Below, piece by piece: positions 40,751 through 55,399 of a stretch of 64,000 nt of DNA. Positions within the stretch are counted from its first letter, which is position 1; each line of letters opens with the position of its first letter. Origin of the DNA: Micropterix aruncella (Eukaryota > Arthropoda > Insecta > Lepidoptera > Micropterigidae); assembly GCA_944548615.1 (NCBI GenBank), contig OX155967.1:19575554-19639553 (forward strand), read 5' to 3'. A model generated the notes under the pieces. It had not been told where the DNA came from. It ran no database searches and worked only from the letters and a program-made list of their open reading frames with translations. The position numbers and the translations under genes are program-made.

Positions 40751-42612
40751 ACTCTTAGGTATACCCTATAATATAATTTTTGACTATAATAAACTGACAA
40801 ATTTTAATAATTCCATTTCAATTTCAATTTCAATAATTCCATAATAATCTGCATCATATTGATGATATCATCAATTATATCATAATAGCCCTGGGGATAT
40901 TTCCATAATGGACCTCAGTACTCTATTGTTTTATCCCTATCATCAGGAGAAAATAATAATAATATAAATAAGGTGTACATACCTATAGTTTGTCGCGCCG
41001 AGGGAGCTCCGGCTTACAATCGAGTCGCCCAAGGTTATGCGAACAGACCGCTCAGTCGTTATCTGAAAAAACATCACATAAGGGGTCAGTGACAACTCAA
41101 ATGGAGTCAACGTGTTGCAACTATAAGCACCACGGTGAGAATGAATGGGCTGTTGCCGGATAATGGTTCCAGATGAGCGGATGGGGAGGAAAGATTCAGA
41201 AGTATGAATGGCAGAGGTTGTGAGGTTTATTTCCATCGTCATGATCAGACGCACGATACAATCAGTCGGTCGCTATACTTATGCTATAAGTTCTTGGTGG
41301 TTCGATCCCGCGTCCTAAGTTATATTCAGACCTAGGCAGGATATTGATATTTATCTTGAGGAATATGACCTAATGTGGTTTAATCCCGCATTCCTAGCTG
41401 ATGTAAGGTCTAGGGTAAGTTATAGTCGGCTCTGACTTCGTTTTCGGTGTTTGCATGGCCGGAGTGTAGTTGCGCCTTCGCTAAAGGGTGGTTTAGGATG
41501 ATTTGAGGCGTTCGAACTAGGTATTAGGGACACATGGACATAATATTTACACATTGTTGCTATTGTAAGCATGGCGGCACATTGAGGTTAGGGGACAGTT
41601 TGACAAATAAAAGAAAAACACGACGTACGTACCCAAAGTATAAAAAAAAATGAGTTCCTCCTCATTTTTTTTGCCGAGGGAAACGGTGTGTAACACGAGC
41701 TCTGTGTTTTCCTGCGGGTTTTCACTATTTTCACGCATTTTCTCACATTCGTATCGAAGCCGGCGCGCACGCATTGTTTTGACAGCTGAAGCGCCGAGGT
41801 GGCGCCGAGTTCAGAAGCGAGCAACATTGCGGCGAGTGACGTAAGGAAGGACATCGCGTTGCCAGTACGACTATTGGATACGATTGCGAATCAAAATCAT
41901 GAAAATGAAAAAGTCATAATTAGAGATTGGAGATGAGTCAATAAATCGTAGTTATTTGAGTAGTCGCCGAGTAAATTAATTCGAGCCTTTATACACTCAG
42001 TTTCAGCATGATACAGGAGGGAGCCGCTGCCTTCTAGCGTTGGTTATCAAATATTAATGAATTCAGGGAATAACCGGGATAAATAAGATATGTTTTCAGT
42101 AGTGGTAAAATTCCTTTATTTTAATAAAATACATACACGCAATATTAAGCGCTATTAATAATTCCGGAAATTAGCGTTGAGATGTACGCGGGAAAATCCG
42201 ATAGGCAAACCCTCATCTAGGCGGAATATTCTCGAAATCGACCGCCCTTGCTAGAACTCCTTCCATTCGAATTCGAGAAATCGTACGAGCCAGACAAAGT
42301 CCCGGAGAAGTCCAGAACTTATAGATAGGACCTCAATATTTTCTCCGGTAAGTGTTCGTTTGATAATTGATATTGTGAGAACTAGATTTCCTGGGGCGGG
42401 CATAGCTCGACGGGAGTTTCCGGCCTTTGGGCGGCTTGTCCGGAATGTGGAGTGCCGTCTCCCTTCCGTGATGCCTTCCACTGCCTGGATCCCGCATACT
42501 GACGGATACGTTCTTCCGGCAGGGACTTTTGCAGGGGCGATTATCAGTCGCCCTATTTTCGGTGAAGCCTGAAGCGCCGCCCATATTCTCCGGCGAACCG
42601 CCCTTAAGCAAG
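40751..42612. other. Interior of Gypsy element 1 without recognisable coding
   Basis: 40940-41280 and 42240-42610 are relatively GC-rich but no pol motif could be read in any frame. The second block may be a part of the 3' LTR that is missing from the 5' copy. Confidence 0.4.
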
Positions 42613-43500
<888 letters not shown>

Positions 43501-43700
43501 NNNNNNNNNNNNNNNNNNNNNNNNNNNNNNNNNNNNNNNNNNNNNNNNNNNNNNNNNNNNNNNNNNNNNNNNNNNNNNNNNNNNNNNNNNNNNNNNNNNN
43601 NNNNNNNNNNNNNNNNNNNNNNNNNNNNNNNNNNNNNNNNNNNNNNNNNNNNNNNNNNNNNNNNNNNNNNNNNNNNNNNNNNNNNNNNNNNNNNNNNNNN
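43501..43700. other. Assembly gap (200 N)
   Basis: 200 unknown bases. The round length suggests a gap of unknown size next to a simple repeat. Confidence 0.98.
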
Positions 43701-43776
43701 GTAACAAATAATAGGTCGTCTGACTTTGGAGTTACAGTATTATTTAAAATATCAATAAAATGATAGCTGTCTTTGA

Positions 43777-44478
43777 TATATTCTAAACTCTGAAGTAAAA
43801 TATATACCAAAACCTAAAATTACTTCAAATAAAAATAATAATAATAATAAAATCTTCCTTAGCACCACTTATTTTCCTGGTGCTGAGAAACTGCGAGATA
43901 TATTATCTGATTTATTCCCCATCATTTCTAATGATGCATCCACTAAGGATCTCTTAGATTCACCGCCAATTTTATCTTTCCGCAGACCACCTAATATTAG
44001 ATCAATATTAAACAAAACAAAAAATAATCAAAATTTCTCTATTGGTAATAATACTTTTGGCCTTCAACCTTGTGGTCGTCCACGTTGTAAAACTTGTCCT
44101 CTGTTAGATCTAAGTCCTTTTTTTACCAGTCCAAATACTACTAATAGTTACAGGATTCCCTTTCATTGCAGTTGTATTTCAAAAAATATAGTATATCAAC
44201 TTCTGTGCAGGACTTGTGATGCCTTTTATATCGGTGAAACAACAACACCACTTAATATTAGACTAAATAATCATAGGGCTAGTGTAGGAAATGAAAGCCA
44301 ACTCCCAATATCTTTACATTCCAGGGCGCATAATTTATCTTTTGATCAATGTTTTAAAGTTAAAATAATAAAATGCCTGGGTGATAATGCAAAAGAAAGG
44401 GACGTCAAATCTTGGGAATTAGCTTATATTTATATTTTAGGCGCTTGCAAAGGTTCCGGTCTCAATAGGCAAAATTAA
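43777..44478 (+). pseudogene. Penelope-like element: C-terminal GIY-YIG endonuclease frame
   Basis: An open frame of 233 codons without ATG ends at taa 44476-44478. In order it shows PGAEKLRDILSDLFPII, ILSFRRPPNIRSIL, the Cys motif GRPRCKTC, VYQLLCRTCDAFYIGET (GIY-YIG core: Y..., YIG), LNIRLNNHRAS (catalytic Arg region) and ERDVKSWELAYIY with the conserved Glu. This order is characteristic of the connector and endonuclease of Penelope-like elements of the Neptune/Poseidon type. The reverse transcriptase should lie upstream, in or beyond the gap. The catalytic motifs are intact and no stop interrupts the domain, so this copy may be young. Whether it is complete cannot be told. Confidence 0.85.
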
Positions 44479-44674
44479 TAAGGTTTATCATATTATCATA
44501 ATCATCAAATGCTTTTTATTTTAATTTATAATCATTCATTTAAAATAACGTTTTGCACGGTTGGTTATGGTACCTTAACTAAATCGTGTAAAATATTATT
44601 AATCCATTTCTTTTTGTTCGATTCCTTGAATTTAAATTTTCAACGAATTGTTCGATTTCAGAAATGTCACATAT

Positions 44675-44696
44675 CTTGACGACGGCTGAGCCGAAA
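44675..44696 (+). ncRNA. Hammerhead-like motif after the Penelope-like frame
   Basis: cttgacgacggctgagccga(aa) has the order expected of a hammerhead core: a CUGANGA-like strand (here with U for the first C), a small GGC/GCC helix and GAAA. Penelope-like elements are known to carry hammerhead motifs in their terminal repeats. The match is imperfect, so activity is doubtful. Confidence 0.4.
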
Positions 44697-44962
44697 TATT
44701 GATATACATTTTATAACAATCATTAATATTTAAGAAACACTAATCGCCTATTATTTTCCAGCATTCATTCTCGTCTCGCATTGTTGTGTTGCCGCTGCCA
44801 TTTTGATCAGGTTCCAATACCACAGCAGGAAACACCTAGCAAGCGCTGAAGGAAGAGAAGAATAAGGCGTGGAGTCACTCCTGGTCACCACAGACCAGAT
44901 AAGTGCCCTTTCATTATTTTATCATTTCATTTATTTAGTAATAAACATAATTTCAATTTGAA

Positions 44963-46240
<1,278 letters not shown>

Positions 46241-46258
46241 GCCTCTCCCCCAAAAAGA
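46241..46258 (-). other. Polypurine tract of Gypsy element 2
   Basis: Minus-strand tctttttgggggagaggc directly precedes the LTR start TGTAAC, fixing the LTR boundary. Confidence 0.85.
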
Positions 46259-47029
46259 AATCGGCAGGACACTAACGATTTCCTCGAGTCGTCCCGATTC
46301 GCACGTGATAATAGAGCACTAACAAAAATCTAAACAGATAACAAAAAAAACACTTGAACTATCTAATACTCATCAAATGGTAAACCATAAAAAAAATAAA
46401 GAAAATAAAGAACAAAATACTCCTACTTCTCCTCGTTAACTAAAGAAAAATATCCATTCGGCAGGGTACTGCAGAGGTCAACTGCTAATATAAATCACTC
46501 TACATAAACGTAGAGAGTTACAACAAACACCAAACAACTCCAAATAACTTACCAACCCCAAAGGGCTACCAGGTCAGCCTGATAACATAAAAAAAACGGA
46601 CAAAAGTCCTAGTGGCCTTATAACAGGACCGCACAACTTGTCGAAGGAAAACCTGACGACCTCCAAACCATAAAGCAAAACTAAGTAAACTTATGGTGGA
46701 CACCAAAAAAAAAAAAAAAACAAACATATTAGCAAAATTGTTGTGACTCGACAGTAGCCAATGCCTAATAGGAAAATGTTGAATGTCAAGTATTACCTTT
46801 CATACCGAGCTCTAGCATACTTCCCTTTCATGCGACATTCAAACCCCGGTAGTGCTAGACAGGTTTGCTAGCACGACGGACACAGACAAAATGATATCAG
46901 TAATGGTAACCACCCGGTACCACACCTTTTACATGACAATTATTAAGAGAGTGAAATCGAAGACGTTCGACTAAGATGAAACATTTTTTATACGTATGTT
47001 AACGAGGAAACAACCAAGAAAAAACAACA
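46259..47029 (-). other. Untranslated region between pol and 3' LTR
   Basis: No env-like or other coding frame was seen on either strand in these 770 bp. The sequence is A-rich on the + strand. Confidence 0.55.
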
Positions 47030-49087
47030 TCAAACGGAGTCCTTGGGATTTGGTTTAAAATCCTTTATATGCCATGTGCCTATATTCTTGCCTTCTGCAT
47101 TAAGCAGTTCATACACCAAAGGAGAGTGTTTCTTCACTATCTGACATTTTTCATACCGCGGGGCAAACTTTGAAATGAAGTAATTTCCCGCATTGCTCAG
47201 AAAATAAGTCTTTTTATAAACCGTATCCCCAACGGAAAATTCAGCCGGGAGGTGTTTGCGGTCATAATATACCTTATTGTGAGCATGCGATTGAAGTAAT
47301 TTCTTCCGCACGGTATGGAAAACGCCAGGAAGTTCACTCAAATCCTGAGCGTAGGACATTCTGCTACCGAATATGACTTCGGCTTGGGATTCCGGGGATT
47401 GCGTATAAAAAGAACCATCTAAAATCGGTTCTCGACCATGGACAAGGAAAAAAGGGCTGAAACCCGTGGCTTCCGAAACAGCCGAATTGATCGCCATCTG
47501 AATGGCAGAAAGGTGGAGGTCCCAAGAGCGATGGTCGTCCTTAACTGACAACGCCAACGCCGTGACAACCCCACGATTCTGCCTCTCAGTTGGATTGACC
47601 TGAGGGCAATATTTCGGGTTCAAGTATACCTTGGGAATTCGGTACTTGGTTATTAGACCCGAGAACTCCTTACCAATGAATTGCTTCCCATTGTCCGAAA
47701 TGACATACTGCGCAACACCAAATTGCAGAAAGACCTTATGCTCCATAATGTGGCTAACGATTTTACTAGTAGCACGTTTTAAAGGGAATAATAAGCAATA
47801 TTTGCTAAAACAACACGTGACTACTAGAATATGTATATTTCGATCTCTCGTCATCGGGTAGGGACCCAAAAGATCGACGGAGATCATCTGAAAGGGAAAG
47901 GCACACGACTTTGGATTACCCAAATGACCCAACGGAGACACGTTCGGATGTTTGTATTGCTGACACGTATCGCACTTAGAGACGAATTTAACCACGTCTC
48001 CATGTAAATTTGGCCAAAAGTAGCGCAAACAAAGACGACGATGGGTTTTAAAGACCCCAAAATGAATTGCTAAATCAGAAGCATGGTTTTCTTGTATTAG
48101 CTTTTCTCGGAGAGGTAACGGCACAACTAACTTCCAGTCGTAACAACTGGTAAGTTGGTACTTGCTCCTCGAGTAACGATACAACTCACTGCCTTTGATC
48201 TGGTAATTGGGATACGCGGCAGGATTGCCGGATACCGCATTAACCAAATCGTTGTACCAGGGATCGGCGACAACCGAGACAGCCGCTACAGGAAGTAGGC
48301 GAGATAACGCGTCTGGGACGACATTTTCGACACCCTTCTTGTGGATGATCTCAAAATCAAAAGCCGATAAACGGATTCCCCACCTAGCCAAGCGTCCCGT
48401 TGGGTTTTTAAGCGATAAAAACCAACGCAAACTGGCATGATCAGTGTAGATTTTGACCTTGGGACCGCCCTCAAAGTAGCCTCGAAAATGCTCGACAGCA
48501 TGGATCACGCTTAGGGCTTCACGTTCAGTAGCAGAGTAACGAGTCTCAGCCGGTAGGAGAGTCCTACTCGTGAAAGCGATTGGATGTTCTACGCCGTCCA
48601 CTGTCTGGGTAAGTACACCACCTAAACCGTACAACGATGCGTCGCAATGTAAAGCAAATGGCTTTGAGTAGTCAGGACAAGCTAAGATCGGACTTGAAAT
48701 TAAGGCGGATTTCAATTTTTGAAAAGCCTCTTCCGCCTCCGGTGTCCAGGTAAACGCGGGAGCACCTTTGCGGGTACTAGTCAACCGGGAAAGAGGTGCA
48801 GCAATACTGGAAAAATTACGAATGAAACGCCGGTACCAACCGGCCATTCCAAGGAAACTCTTAACCATTTTAGGTGAATTAGGAGTGGGAAAGTCTAGGA
48901 TACATTTTACCTTTTCGGGATCTGTATGTAGGCCATGGGAATCTACAACATACCCCAGGTACTTTAATTGTTGCCGGAAAAACTGGCATTTTTTAAATTT
49001 TATGGAGAGATTCGCATAAATCAGACGATCTAGGACTCTGTTTAAGAGAGAAATATGTTCCTCAAAGGTCACAATTACAAGAGACAA
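47030..49087 (-). CDS. Gypsy pol, second part: RT thumb, RNase H, integrase
   Basis: 685 codons. The N-terminal part (CQFFRQQLKYLGYVVDSHG) completes the reverse transcriptase. RNase H follows with FALHCDASLYGLGGVL, ATEREALSVIHAV and IYTDHASLRWF. The integrase has an H...H...C..C finger (HASDLAIHFGVFKTHRR to CDTCQQYK), then DDE residues in SVDLLGPYP, YVISDNGKQF and NPTERQNRG. A C-terminal GDTVYKKTYFLSN region follows. All catalytic residues are visible. The frame is offset from the upstream reverse-transcriptase frame just after the YLDD block, so a full Pol would not be made from this copy without a frame change. Confidence 0.92.
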   Translation of the reverse strand: MSLVIVTFEEHISLLNRVLDRLIYANLSIKFKKCQFFRQQLKYLGYVVDSHGLHTDPEKVKCILDFPTPNSPKMVKSFLGMAGWYRRFIRNFSSIAAPLSRLTSTRKGAPAFTWTPEAEEAFQKLKSALISSPILACPDYSKPFALHCDASLYGLGGVLTQTVDGVEHPIAFTSRTLLPAETRYSATEREALSVIHAVEHFRGYFEGGPKVKIYTDHASLRWFLSLKNPTGRLARWGIRLSAFDFEIIHKKGVENVVPDALSRLLPVAAVSVVADPWYNDLVNAVSGNPAAYPNYQIKGSELYRYSRSKYQLTSCYDWKLVVPLPLREKLIQENHASDLAIHFGVFKTHRRLCLRYFWPNLHGDVVKFVSKCDTCQQYKHPNVSPLGHLGNPKSCAFPFQMISVDLLGPYPMTRDRNIHILVVTCCFSKYCLLFPLKRATSKIVSHIMEHKVFLQFGVAQYVISDNGKQFIGKEFSGLITKYRIPKVYLNPKYCPQVNPTERQNRGVVTALALSVKDDHRSWDLHLSAIQMAINSAVSEATGFSPFFLVHGREPILDGSFYTQSPESQAEVIFGSRMSYAQDLSELPGVFHTVRKKLLQSHAHNKVYYDRKHLPAEFSVGDTVYKKTYFLSNAGNYFISKFAPRYEKCQIVKKHSPLVYELLNAEGKNIGTWHIKDFKPNPKDSV

Positions 49088-50114
49088 TTACAATGTCGTC
49101 TAAGTAGCAAAACACCTTATTATCAAACGAAGGGTCAAACAATTGGTCAGCCAAGCGTTGCATGCACGAAGGCGAGTTGCGAATGCCGAACGGACAGACT
49201 TGCATAGCAAAGAAACCACGTCCAGGAACAGTAAAACTACACTTCTCTTGTGATTCAGGATCCAAGGGAATTTGCCAAAAGGCAGCCGATAAGTCGATGG
49301 AAGATAAATAGTTAGCGTCTCGCAAACTGTCCAGGATGGTAGTTATTCTCGGGAGAGGATACGCATCCGGCTTCGTAATGGAATTGAGCTTCCTACTATC
49401 AAGACAGAACCGCAAAGTCCCATCCGACTTGGGAACAAAAATAGTTGGATTATTCCAAGCCCCTTCACTAGGTTTTATAACGCCTAACTCGAGCATGCGA
49501 TCCACTTCTTCGTTTAATAGTTGTAGACGAGCGGGAGACAAAGGGTAATACCGCTGCTTCACTGGTGGATGATCACCAGTGTCGATGACCTGAGTTATTA
49601 AATTTGTCCGACCTAAACCTTTGACTTCCGTAGAAATTTTCTCAAAACTTTTAATCATCTTGTTGGCTAACGACTGTTGATTCTCTGTCAGGGAAGCGAA
49701 AGGATGCAAGGCCCTCACTTCGTTGACGGAGTGCCAACTGACCTCACTAGACTCTAAACGAACATATTTTAAAATTTCAGGTACCAAATCAAATTCTCGG
49801 ACAAAATCCATACCTAAAATCAGAGGAGTGTCTATATCCGGAGCTACCACAGCTCGGATCACCTGACAGCGATTATTGAATTTAAAGGGCAAAGAAATAT
49901 AGCCAATCGTCCGTACTGTACTTGAATTAGCTGTGCTGAGCGTCAAAGAAGGCGCTTTATGAAGAGTATAACCGATATCAATTAAATACTTATTTGAATC
50001 GGCACCCAAAATTGTCAAGCTCGAACCCGTGTCGAGTAGACCACACACAGCTATGTCGCCTAACGAAACATCTAGAAACGGACGACGGTTATCCTTCTCG
50101 TTTTTAAATAACAA
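49062..50114 (-). CDS. Gypsy pol, first part: protease and reverse transcriptase
   Basis: 350 codons. The aspartic protease active site LLDTGSSLTIL is at residues 26-36 and a second protease block, PLILGMDFV, further on. The reverse transcriptase has VIKPSEGAWNNP, FVPKSDGTLRFCLDSRKLN, YLSSIDLSAAFWQIPLD and CYLDDIVIVS (catalytic LDD at 338-340). Immediately after this motif the frame ends. A short near-duplication of ttgtaattgt in the minus-strand DNA here looks like the cause of the break. The frame begins 24 bp after the gag stop, so expression would need frameshifting or reinitiation. Confidence 0.92.
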   Translation of the reverse strand: MLFKNEKDNRRPFLDVSLGDIAVCGLLDTGSSLTILGADSNKYLIDIGYTLHKAPSLTLSTANSSTVRTIGYISLPFKFNNRCQVIRAVVAPDIDTPLILGMDFVREFDLVPEILKYVRLESSEVSWHSVNEVRALHPFASLTENQQSLANKMIKSFEKISTEVKGLGRTNLITQVIDTGDHPPVKQRYYPLSPARLQLLNEEVDRMLELGVIKPSEGAWNNPTIFVPKSDGTLRFCLDSRKLNSITKPDAYPLPRITTILDSLRDANYLSSIDLSAAFWQIPLDPESQEKCSFTVPGRGFFAMQVCPFGIRNSPSCMQRLADQLFDPSFDNKVFCYLDDIVIVSCNCDL

Positions 50115-50137
50115 CGAGACCGAATCAACGAATGCCC

Positions 50138-51775
50138 TTATTCGGTCTCGTTGGACAAGTTTTTTGAAACATTCTGTTTAGGTTGCACTGGCTTTCTCTC
50201 CTTTGAACAATCCGGGCAAGTAGACACAGTAAAATTAAACTTCCCACAACGGTAACAATATTTAGAGTGCCCGTGGTGAGTACCACCACGAGCACCACGC
50301 GAAGCTCCAGGGCCTCCGCGAGGACCGCCGACGTCAGTCGTGTTGCCTCGGGAGAAACCACCTCTATTTGAACCACCCCGAGGGTGACTTACATCCCGGG
50401 GTTGGTTATTGGAATTATTTGAATCTACCGCAGAAACCGCGCAATTTTGGAACTGCTGAACAAATGAAGAATCCCTATCAGCAATGTCAACGGTCGCGTG
50501 ATCGATAGCATGTACAGTCTTGGACGACGACGCTTTGGATTTATTAAAAACCTGTAGGTTTTGATTATACTCGTCGATCGACAACTGAGCGTTTTCCAAA
50601 CGCTTACCTAGGTGTAGAAGCTCATCAATGGAGTGGATGGTCACTAACGCGAACTGTTGTTGCAGGTACGGCCTCAAATTAGAGCAAATTATCTCCAGCT
50701 GTTCGGCCTCTGGACGTGGCCGAGACAATTTCTGAAAATAGCTCAACACTGTGGTGACGAAAATGTGGAGCGGCTCATCCGGCCTCTGAAACCTGGCACG
50801 TACCTGCCTCAACAAGTCGCGGTCATAGTTTGCACTTCCAAAATTATTCCGCAATTCACTTGCGAGCTGAGACCAGCTCTCAATATGTGAAACCCGGGTG
50901 CGATACCATACGAGCGCATGATTTGTGAAAAGCTCACAGGCGGATTTCAATAAACGCGCGTCAGAAATGTTTCGCGCCAACCTATTTTCTTCAAGTCGTT
51001 CCAAAAATTCAACGACACAAGTCTTCCCGTCGTACACGAAACCCAAGCACAAAGGCTTCAAAACTCGCTCAAACGACACGTCGAAATCTCTGCTAACCGG
51101 AACCGTTTTCCTAACAAATTGCTCTTTTTTTGGATAAGGATCAAAAGTAACCGCAGGAGAAGGTACATCAACCAACACTGAATCAGGTCGGGATCGAGGG
51201 AACTCGTTGCTAGAAGTCGAAGGAACCGGCAAAACTACTGGCTCAACCACCGGAACAAACAAATGACTGACGGAGGGCCCTTGCGTACCTAAGGAACTCT
51301 CTGGGACCGTATTTTCCCTTGACTCTGCCCTAGGTCTCAGTAAACAAGGACTGGGGCCCCGTACAATCTCCGAACATTCTTCCAAAATCTTAATCACCTC
51401 CGCGATTTCCCCTTTCAACGACTCCAGCGGATTCCGACGTTCCGTCTGTGCGTAGACAATCCTGGACACTCTATAAAACAAATGAGTTGCTTTTGTACAA
51501 ACTCGTTTGTACAAAAGCCTGGTCTTATCCTCCAAAAACTGTTCGACTAGCTCCTGGAGAACAGATAGTCGAATGGAGCGCTCATTGTACTCCTGGTCCG
51601 GGTCTAAGTCGGTAGTCTCGATTGACTGTGGCGGAAAATCATCCAACAAGCCCATGAATTGTCGCCGCATAGATTCAACCACCGTGGTTGCGACGCCTCG
51701 AATTTGAAATTCGTAATCTAATTCAGTTCTTACTAAATGCGCTGCGGCATAATAGTTTAAAATATGAGAAGCCAT
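50138..51775 (-). CDS. Gypsy Gag
   Basis: 545 codons from ATG at 51775. The central part has a retrotransposon capsid block (CVVEFLERLEENRLARN, WSQLASELRNNFG, LLRQVRARFQRPDEPL). Before the end comes a Gly/Arg-rich stretch (about 470-500), then CYRCGKFNFTVSTC (507-520), which is a CCHC knuckle with Phe where His is expected. Gag would form the virus-like particle in the cytoplasm. The ORF is undamaged. Confidence 0.9.
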   Translation of the reverse strand: MASHILNYYAAAHLVRTELDYEFQIRGVATTVVESMRRQFMGLLDDFPPQSIETTDLDPDQEYNERSIRLSVLQELVEQFLEDKTRLLYKRVCTKATHLFYRVSRIVYAQTERRNPLESLKGEIAEVIKILEECSEIVRGPSPCLLRPRAESRENTVPESSLGTQGPSVSHLFVPVVEPVVLPVPSTSSNEFPRSRPDSVLVDVPSPAVTFDPYPKKEQFVRKTVPVSRDFDVSFERVLKPLCLGFVYDGKTCVVEFLERLEENRLARNISDARLLKSACELFTNHALVWYRTRVSHIESWSQLASELRNNFGSANYDRDLLRQVRARFQRPDEPLHIFVTTVLSYFQKLSRPRPEAEQLEIICSNLRPYLQQQFALVTIHSIDELLHLGKRLENAQLSIDEYNQNLQVFNKSKASSSKTVHAIDHATVDIADRDSSFVQQFQNCAVSAVDSNNSNNQPRDVSHPRGGSNRGGFSRGNTTDVGGPRGGPGASRGARGGTHHGHSKYCYRCGKFNFTVSTCPDCSKERKPVQPKQNVSKNLSNETE

Positions 51776-52440
51776 GATATTTTTTTATAATTTTTCTTTA
51801 AATCTCCACCACAAAAATATAAAACCCAAAAGAAAAAAACTAAAAATCCCAATAAAAAAATATTATTCTAAAAAATTAAAGTAATGGAACAAGCTCACTC
51901 AGTTTTTCCCTGTGCCACCTTTTTCCTCCCAATTTCGGCAACCGATAAAACGCCCACCTGGATATCCAATTTGAACCTGAAAATATTACAAAAATTAGTC
52001 AATAAACGTTTAAGAAACGGCAACAGAATAGTATAAGATACGGCGAACTTATCGTTCATTCGCGGCGAACCGCAGAAAAATACAAACCGCTTATTACACA
52101 AAATATTAATCTATACAATGTTTCTCGCCGGATTTAATAAAAATTACAGTATATTACTTAAAATATTGCGGCGAACTTAACATTCGTTCGCGGCGAACCG
52201 CAGAAATAGTTAATAAGGCAAAAACGCGAAATTATTCGCAAATTACGTAACATCTGTCAAAAAAAATACCGCAATTTGAAAAAAATACCACAATGTGGCT
52301 ACAATAATAATTCTCATACAAAACTGAGAAAAAAAACACAAAAATACCAATATCTGAAAAAGACTACCACTTATCAAAGCAAAACGTGTATTTTAAAATT
52401 GCGAAGAGATATTTCCACCTGCCAAAATTTAGTTTATAGG
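51776..52440 (-). other. Leader between 5' LTR and gag
   Basis: Non-coding leader of about 660 bp. ggcgaacttaacattcgttc and a related word near 52040 (cggcgaacttatcgttcattc) form an internal direct repeat. Confidence 0.55.
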
Positions 52441-52441
52441 C

Positions 52442-52459
52442 CCCAGCTTTGGGCAGCCA
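52442..52459 (-). other. Primer binding site of Gypsy element 2
   Basis: Minus-strand tggctgcccaaagctggg begins a few bases after the LTR end. The matching tRNA was not identified. Confidence 0.6.
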
Positions 52460-52462
52460 ATT

Positions 52463-53885
<1,423 letters not shown>

Positions 53886-54689
53886 TGCAAAGTAGGCTGA
53901 ATCACAGGTTTTTCATTTATAAATATTCGTATCCGAGGGACGGCATAGGACGTCGAATCGAGATTATCTTTCAAGTGTTTGTGTTTGTTTACTGTATAAA
54001 ATAAACAAATAAATAAATGCGGTATTAGAAAGAGACATAGATTAGATACAATATATTTTAAAAACTGTATTTTCAATTATTACAAACTTCAATTATTTTC
54101 AATTATTTTGCCCTGAAAAGCACGTTTTTTTAAAAAAAATGGTCAAATACGGCAGAGCTTGCAGATGGGAGTTTATCTTCCAGGTGTTTGGGTTTGTTTA
54201 CCGAATAAAATAAAAACTAAATAAATTTGATGTTAGAAAAATACATACTTCATTTTTTTTTATTTAGGTAAGGTAACATCATGAACTTTTAATTAGATAC
54301 ATAATTCTTAAAAAAAACATGTTCTTATGCCGATTATATCTTAAGCCGTTCGAAATGATTTGAAAAATATTTTACAAACTAAATTATGAAACAAAATATA
54401 CAACCGTAAATATTTATTAGATGGGAGAAAACGGATCTATACCACGCGGAAACAGACGACATCCCCCCCCCCCCCCGAGGCGTTTGTAGACGGCCAATGT
54501 AACTTTGCCGGGAAAAGTCATCGACAAGTCCATACGGAAAGGACTCGTCCCCACCAACCAAAAAATGTCAAATGACCGCAAAATTTGTAAAGTTAACAGC
54601 AAACATATATAAATCATACTTATAAAACATACATTTAAAATAAGAAATTAGCATACATATAAAATTATGTTATATTTATACATACATAT
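53886..54689. other. AT-rich non-coding sequence
   Basis: It contains two similar stretches (about 53962-54012 and 54171-54214, shared gtttgtttac and aaataaa words) and a C homopolymer at about 54464-54476. No gene recognised. Confidence 0.4.
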
Positions 54690-55265
54690 TATAAATCAAT
54701 AATTACTTGCAGTTTTCGCTGCTGCTTTAGGGGCGGATCGCACTGCCGATTTGAAAATAATTTTGTTTCTGCTATAAATGTCAAGCTCTGTGAATTTGTC
54801 ATTATACGTACGTGGCAATCGGTTAAGCATTGAATTGTGTGTGTAGTTAGAATGTCGTCTCGGGGGCTCGAATAACTGTATAGATCGGGTCTTACGTTGC
54901 GGCACCTTCAGTGCGATGCTCCACAATGCTCCCCTTTTCGACGAGATAACCTGACGCTATCGGATGTTAAGTTTGCGTCCGACGCGCATGTAGGATGGAC
55001 ACTTCTACGTCGGTCGTCGCCAACTCTCTATGGGCTATCAGCGTCCCATTGACGATGTCAGGTAGCGCAGTCATATCCGCAGCAGTTCGCCGGTACTCAA
55101 GCGACAGCATATTAAAGTGCTGTAGCCTATCATAGTAAGAGTAAAATGCGAAATGATGGAGTCGGGCTATGCACCGGACGAAACGTCTTTGAATCCCCTC
55201 CAGTTGGGATTTGTGCACAATATATTGCGGAGACCAAATGGGAGACGCGAATACAAGAATGCTGC
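54690..55265 (-). pseudogene. LINE (Jockey-like) C-terminal fragment
   Basis: The minus-strand frame 54967-55218 reads QLEGIQRRFVRCIARLHH and LQHFNMLSLEYRR. Frame 54696-54926 continues with FEPPRRHSNYTHNSMLNR and NRLPRTYNDK. Together they give the tail of a Jockey-like reverse transcriptase broken by a frameshift. Confidence 0.75.
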
Positions 55266-55399
55266 GGACAATACTTTAAAGTTATACTTGAAACTGAAAA
55301 GTAATACTTTTGAGGTGAGCCTTAAATGATTCTAAATAAATTGATAGTTTTAAAAAAACACTAAAAACACGCTTTCTTAAAATTCACGTAAAAACCAAA

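Noticed and set aside
41547..41854. Overlapping minus-strand frames in the middle of Gypsy element 1
   Set aside because: No pol or env motif could be read and the frames overlap one another. They were left as non-coding interior.
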